Part shown: positions 5,793 through 8,539 of the stretch, piece after piece
Numbering within the stretch: position 1 is the first letter of the stretch
How the letters are laid out: every line of letters starts with the position of its first letter
Source: an uncultured Actinomycetes bacterium
GTDB lineage: Bacteria; Actinomycetota; Acidimicrobiia; Acidimicrobiales; Ilumatobacteraceae
NCBI GenBank assembly: GCA_903925985.1
Contig: CAIYHK010000369.1
Coordinates: 1 to 8,539 of the forward strand
Length of the DNA: 8,539 nt
Direction: 5' to 3'
Notes under the pieces: generated by a model
What the model was told of the DNA's origin: nothing
The model's database searches: none
The model's input: the letters and a program-made list of their open reading frames with translations, nothing else
Translations under genes and position numbers: made by a program

Positions 5793-6380
5793 ATGACAAA
5801 AGACGCGAAGCCAACTGTTCTCGGTATCGATGGCAAACGACGCTGCTTTTGGTGTGTGAGCGATCCGATCTACATGAATTACCACGATCAAGAATGGGGT
5901 CGACCCGAGCATGATGATCAGAAAATCTTTGAAAAAATCTGCCTTGAAGGATTTCAAGCGGGGCTGTCTTGGATCACCATTCTTCGCAAGCGTGAGACAT
6001 TCCGACTGGCTTTTGACAATTTTGATCCGCAAAAAATGGTCCGTTATGGCGCACGTGATATTGAGCGCCTCATGCAAAATGAAGGAATTATTCGTAACCG
6101 GCAGAAAATTGAAGCTGCAATCGGTAATGCCAAAGTAATGCTCGCCCTGATTGAGTCGAATCTTTCACTCGGCGAGATCTTCTGGTCTTATGCGCCGGCG
6201 AAACCACCAAAGACCCCCCGATCGATTGGCGACCATGTTGCCGTCACCTCGGAGTCAATATCGCTCTCAAAAGACCTGTCTAAACGGGGGTTCAAATTTG
6301 TCGGACCAACAACGATGTATGCGGCAATGCAGTCTTTAGGGCTTGTAAATGACCACTTTCAGTCCTGCTCCTTTCGCTGA
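5793..6380 (+). CDS. tag: DNA-3-methyladenine glycosylase I
   Basis: This base-excision repair enzyme removes 3-methyladenine from alkylated DNA. The 195-residue product is full length. Zinc-binding residues of the Tag family are all visible: Cys18 and His31 (RCFWC, YHDQEWG) near the N-terminus and His188 and Cys192 (VNDHFQSC) near the C-terminus, with the same spacings as Cys4/His17 and His175/Cys179 in the E. coli enzyme. EGFQAGLSWITILRKRE (52-68) contains the conserved Glu52, corresponding to E. coli Glu38 in base recognition, and the helix-hairpin region. FVGPTTMYAAMQSLGLVNDH (169-188) is the family's C-terminal signature. The ATG at 5793 is the only sensible start: it gives a family-typical N-terminal lead and lies just after a TAGTTT hexamer. 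It is transcribed divergently from the transporter and followed 24 bases later by a small membrane protein gene that may have its own promoter. Confidence 0.96.
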   Translation: MTKDAKPTVLGIDGKRRCFWCVSDPIYMNYHDQEWGRPEHDDQKIFEKICLEGFQAGLSWITILRKRETFRLAFDNFDPQKMVRYGARDIERLMQNEGIIRNRQKIEAAIGNAKVMLALIESNLSLGEIFWSYAPAKPPKTPRSIGDHVAVTSESISLSKDLSKRGFKFVGPTTMYAAMQSLGLVNDHFQSCSFR

Positions 6381-6391
6381 TGCAGGACACC

Positions 6392-6397
6392 TAGAGT
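6392..6397 (+). promoter_or_regulatory. Candidate -10 element for the 109-aa membrane protein gene
   Basis: TAGAGT (6392-6397) is followed by 7 bases and the ATG at 6405. The intervening TAGAACA has no Shine-Dalgarno; the AGGA at 6384-6387 is 17 bases from the ATG, too far. This would allow the small gene and the MFS exporter to be expressed independently of tag. No -35 match is evident. Confidence 0.4.
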
Positions 6398-6404
6398 TAG
6401 AACA

Positions 6405-6734
6405 ATGATTTTTCTTGTACCAGTTGTCCTCGCCGTGGGCGCATTCATCTACAACACCGTGATGCGGAATACCTTTGGTCCTGAGATAACTCCACGTGAT
6501 TGGCTTCCAGCAACACCAGCCGGACGCGTTGCTTTGGTCGCTTCATTGATTGGCATTGTTGTCGGCATGTTTGTCGGTAGTTATCTTCTGGCTTTCCCAT
6601 TCGCAGCAGTTGCAGTTGCACTTTCGTACCTCACACTCACACGTGTCAAAGAACGAAACCCTCTGCTCTTTTTCCCATTGATCGTTGGCGCTTTGCTGAT
6701 TGTCTTGCCTCTCGGCAATCAGATCTTCGGCTGA
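6405..6734 (+). CDS. Small polytopic membrane protein, unrecognised (109 aa)
   Basis: The sequence is strongly hydrophobic with about four membrane spans: residues 2-19 (IFLVPVVLAVGAFIYNTV), about 42-60 (VALVASLIGIVVGMFVGSY), about 61-78 and about 87-104 (LLFFPLIVGALLIVLPLG). A polar loop (20-40, MRNTFGPEITPRDWLPATPAG) joins the first two; a basic turn (TRVKERNP, 79-86) precedes the last. I do not recognise the family and see no catalytic or metal-binding motif. It lies 24 bases upstream of the MFS exporter in the same direction, so the two may be co-transcribed; a helper role for the exporter would be speculation. The ATG at 6405 sits 7 bases after a TAGAGT hexamer and has no Shine-Dalgarno. 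Continuous hydrophobic coding sequence and the tight packing support a real gene. Confidence 0.75.
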   Translation: MIFLVPVVLAVGAFIYNTVMRNTFGPEITPRDWLPATPAGRVALVASLIGIVVGMFVGSYLLAFPFAAVAVALSYLTLTRVKERNPLLFFPLIVGALLIVLPLGNQIFG

Positions 6735-6746
6735 TCACTTCAAAAC

Positions 6747-6752
6747 AGAGGA
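6747..6752 (+). promoter_or_regulatory. Ribosome binding site that sets the MFS exporter's TTG start
   Basis: AGAGGA is followed by 6 bases (CTAACT) and the TTG at 6759. This is a good match to the Shine-Dalgarno consensus at normal spacing and supports the unusual TTG start codon. No ATG or GTG lies between this site and the first membrane helix. Confidence 0.65.
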
Positions 6753-6758
6753 CTAACT

Positions 6759-8330
6759 TTGTCAACATCACCCCTGCTTAACGATGAACTTGATGGTGTT
6801 GACCCACGGACTTATGCGCGTCGTTACGCCATTCTTGGGGCCTTGTGCTTGAGTCTGGTTCTCATCGTTGCCACGGTCAGTTCTGTCAATGTGGCTATTC
6901 CTCACCTTGCGGGATCCGAACTAAGCCCAACTGATACTCAGATTCTGTGGATCATTGATGCCTACGCGCTTGTCTTTGCGGCATTGTTATTGCCCGCCGG
7001 TGCACTTGGTGATCGCTTTGGCCGCAAGGGAGCTTTACTGATCGGTCTTGGCATCTTCATCACTGCATCAATTACCTGTGCCTTCATGACCTCAGCGAAT
7101 GCTCTGATTTTCTGTCGTGCAATCATGGGAATCGGCGCAGCATTAATCATGCCTTCAACACTGAGCTTGTTGCAGTCTTCATTCCCGCGACGTGAACGCG
7201 GCAAAGCGATTGCGATCTGGGCGGGCTTTGCAGGAGCAGGTGGAGCAATTGGGCCACTTATAGGTGGTGTTCTGATGGAGCACTATTGGTATGGATCAGT
7301 CTTTCTGGTTGCGGCACCGATCGGAATGATTGGATTTATCTCGTCAGCAGTTCTGGCTCCACGGTCACGTGAGGACACTGCTACAAAACTCGATAAGACG
7401 GGTGCATTACTTTCCGCTGTTGGATTCGCTGCACTTCTGGCTGCGATCATCGAAGGGCCCGAGCGTGGATGGACTGATCCATTTGTGCTTGCCGGCTTTG
7501 TAATTGCGGCAACACTGCTCTATACCTTCGTCGCAACTGCGAAGCGGAAAGAAAATCCGCTATTGGATATGAGCTTCTTTAGTAATCCACGATTTGCTAT
7601 CGGCAGTCTCGGAATTTCAGTGAACTTCCTAGCGATGTTCTCAATGTTCTTCATGCTGACGCAGTACCTGCAATATGTGAACGGTTATTCACCACTAGCA
7701 GCCGGCATTCGTGGCGTGCCGTTTGCGCTCACATTGGTTGCTTTGTCACCGCGTGGCCCAAAGTTGGTTCATCGATTCGGCGCCAAACGCGTTGTTGGCG
7801 GCGGTTTCATCGTGATGGCAGTAGGGCTCTTGTTGATGAGCACCACAACTCGCACAACGGATTATTGGCAAGTTGGACTATTCCTAGTAATCATGGCCAG
7901 CGGTGTTGGTGTCGCAATGCCGAACTTGAGTAGTGGAATTGTGCAAAGTGTCCCGCTCAACAAAGCTGGTGTGGGTTCTGCTGTTAATGACACAACTCGT
8001 GAAGTTGGTGGTGCGATTGGAATCGCACTGATTGGATCTGTTGTGAACAGCATCTATCGCAACAACATCGAATCCGCTCTAACGACACTGCCCGATTCAG
8101 CACGTGATGCCGCAGGCGACAACATCGCAAAAGCACTTGTTGTCTCAGACAAGGTTGGACAAACACTTGGTGCCGACGCTGGTGAAAATCTACGTGTTGC
8201 CGTCCAGAACGCCTTCATGGATGGAATGCACGGTGGTCTCTATGTTGCGGCCACGCTCGTAATTGTTTGTGCCGTAATCGTTTTCAAGAAACTTCCAGAC
8301 GAAGAAATTGACCCTGCAAGCCTGAGCTGA
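6759..8330 (+). CDS. DHA2-family (EmrB/QacA type) MFS drug/proton antiporter, 14 helices
   Basis: This inner-membrane exporter uses the proton gradient to expel drugs or other small amphipathic molecules. The product has 523 residues, a normal DHA2 length. MFS motif A is GDRFGRKG (residues 84-91) in the loop after helix 2. Helix 1 carries SSVNVAIPHL (41-50), equivalent to the family's D1 motif (LDxTVVNVALP) but with Ser in place of the usual Asp. IMGIGAALIMPSTLSLL (122-138) and the antiporter motif C region GAGGAIGPLIGG (159-170) are clear. NDTTREVGGAIGIALIGSV in the C-terminal half is typical of DHA2 members. A long extracytoplasmic loop (about 430-495) precedes the last helix, and the tail is acidic (LPDEEIDP). 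The start is TTG with AGAGGA 6 bases upstream. No TetR or MarR regulator is within the window, and the substrate cannot be predicted. Confidence 0.92.
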   Translation: MSTSPLLNDELDGVDPRTYARRYAILGALCLSLVLIVATVSSVNVAIPHLAGSELSPTDTQILWIIDAYALVFAALLLPAGALGDRFGRKGALLIGLGIFITASITCAFMTSANALIFCRAIMGIGAALIMPSTLSLLQSSFPRRERGKAIAIWAGFAGAGGAIGPLIGGVLMEHYWYGSVFLVAAPIGMIGFISSAVLAPRSREDTATKLDKTGALLSAVGFAALLAAIIEGPERGWTDPFVLAGFVIAATLLYTFVATAKRKENPLLDMSFFSNPRFAIGSLGISVNFLAMFSMFFMLTQYLQYVNGYSPLAAGIRGVPFALTLVALSPRGPKLVHRFGAKRVVGGGFIVMAVGLLLMSTTTRTTDYWQVGLFLVIMASGVGVAMPNLSSGIVQSVPLNKAGVGSAVNDTTREVGGAIGIALIGSVVNSIYRNNIESALTTLPDSARDAAGDNIAKALVVSDKVGQTLGADAGENLRVAVQNAFMDGMHGGLYVAATLVIVCAVIVFKKLPDEEIDPASLS

Positions 8331-8478
8331 CCAGCGTTTCGGCGAAAGTTTGCTGCCGTAACTGAATCTTTGCAGAGTTCTTACCCTGCTCTAACCAACT
8401 CAGTATCAACCTCTTAACTGCGTTGCCAAGACTGCTCTTATCCCGATCGGGATGCTCCCTCAAACAACGGAACTGAAC
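8331..8478 (+). other. Intergenic region between MFS exporter and the exported-protein gene
   Basis: At 148 bases this is the longest gap in the window. It contains a perfect 14-bp palindrome (8440-8453). No convincing intrinsic terminator follows the exporter gene: the only nearby hairpin, TTTC-GGC-GAAA (8337-8347), is weak and has no T-run. No strong -35/-10 pair was found; TACCCT (8382-8387) is a possible -10 but far from the next start. The gap most likely holds the promoter and control region of the gene starting at 8479. Confidence 0.5.
8440..8453. promoter_or_regulatory. Perfect 14-bp palindrome, candidate operator
   Basis: ATCCCGATCGGGAT is its own reverse complement over all 14 bases with no spacer. 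It ends 25 bases before the ATG at 8479, a typical position for a dimeric repressor's site. As a stem it has no loop and no T-run, so a terminator role is unlikely. The protein that would bind it is not in the window. Confidence 0.45.
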
Positions 8479-8539
8479 ATGAACAAGTCCACATTCACCA
8501 AGCGAAAGGCGATGATCTGGCTGACATCGGGTGCAGCAG
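8479..8539 (+). CDS. Start of a probable exported protein (cut by window edge)
   Basis: From the ATG at 8479 the frame stays open for 20 codons to the window edge. The translation begins MNKSTFTKRKAMIWLTSGAA: a basic N-region (Lys3, Lys8, Arg9, Lys10) followed by the start of a hydrophobic stretch, as in a signal peptide or an N-terminal membrane anchor. A weak Shine-Dalgarno (CGGAA) ends 6 bases before the ATG, and a perfect palindrome lies 25 bases upstream. The family cannot be told from 20 residues. A non-coding or wrongly chosen start is possible, but the position after a regulatory-looking gap and the signal-like composition support a gene. Confidence 0.55.
   Translation, partial: MNKSTFTKRKAMIWLTSGAA

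Noticed and set aside
8333..8355. Possible terminator hairpin after the MFS exporter gene
   Set aside because: Only a 4-bp TTTC/GAAA stem with a GGC loop, mismatched flanks and no T-run.
8379..8440. Three copies of TCTTA in the 8331-8478 gap
   Set aside because: The copies are only five bases long with irregular spacing (33 and 24 bases), as expected by chance.

Overview
The window looks like ordinary chromosome from an actinobacterium. The clearest sign is the minus-strand block encoding a membrane-anchored PDZ/Lon-like (S16) protease, a large DivIVA-domain coiled-coil protein and the start of a UPF0182 membrane protein. PDZ/S16 next to UPF0182 is a familiar actinobacterial neighbourhood. 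GC content near 50% by eye, many TTG/GTG starts and the long DivIVA protein suggest a moderate-GC lineage such as an aquatic Acidimicrobiia (Ilumatobacter-like). That placement is inference and was not tested. I see no tRNA, rRNA, CRISPR array, insertion sequence or phage gene.

Layout: (1) 1-3049, minus strand: PDZ/S16 protease (3049-1913), DivIVA-domain protein (1883-198) and UPF0182 N-terminus (181-1, cut by the window edge). (2) About 3042-3901, plus strand: a small two-helix membrane protein whose start overlaps the start of the divergent PDZ gene, then a HEAT-repeat protein coupled by an ATGA overlap. (3) 5766-3898, minus strand: a TMEM165/GDT1-type cation transporter followed 6 bases later by a saccharopine-dehydrogenase-like oxidoreductase, whose stop overlaps the HEAT gene's stop tail to tail. 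(4) 5793-8330, plus strand: DNA-3-methyladenine glycosylase I (tag), a 109-residue membrane protein and a 14-helix DHA2-type MFS exporter. (5) 8331-8539: a 148-base gap with a perfect 14-bp palindrome, then the first 20 codons of a probably exported protein.

The genes are very tightly packed: starts overlap starts, stops overlap stops, and gaps are often under 30 bases. The most informative signal beyond the genes is a repeated TANNNT hexamer 7-9 bases before the start codon of five genes that lack a convincing Shine-Dalgarno sequence (starts at 181, 1883, 5766, 5793 and 6405). Several other starts (3049, 5190, 6759) have recognisable Shine-Dalgarno sequences instead. This pattern fits leaderless mRNAs read from -10 elements sitting directly before the start codon. 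In the 26-base gap between the transporter and tag, the two divergent -10 hexamers share their TA, so the two promoters may exclude each other.

I found no clear undescribed multi-gene system. The best leads are the leaderless-promoter pattern, the shared bidirectional promoter, the overlapping divergent starts near 3045, the poorly characterised long DivIVA protein between PDZ protease and UPF0182, and the palindrome at 8440-8453.
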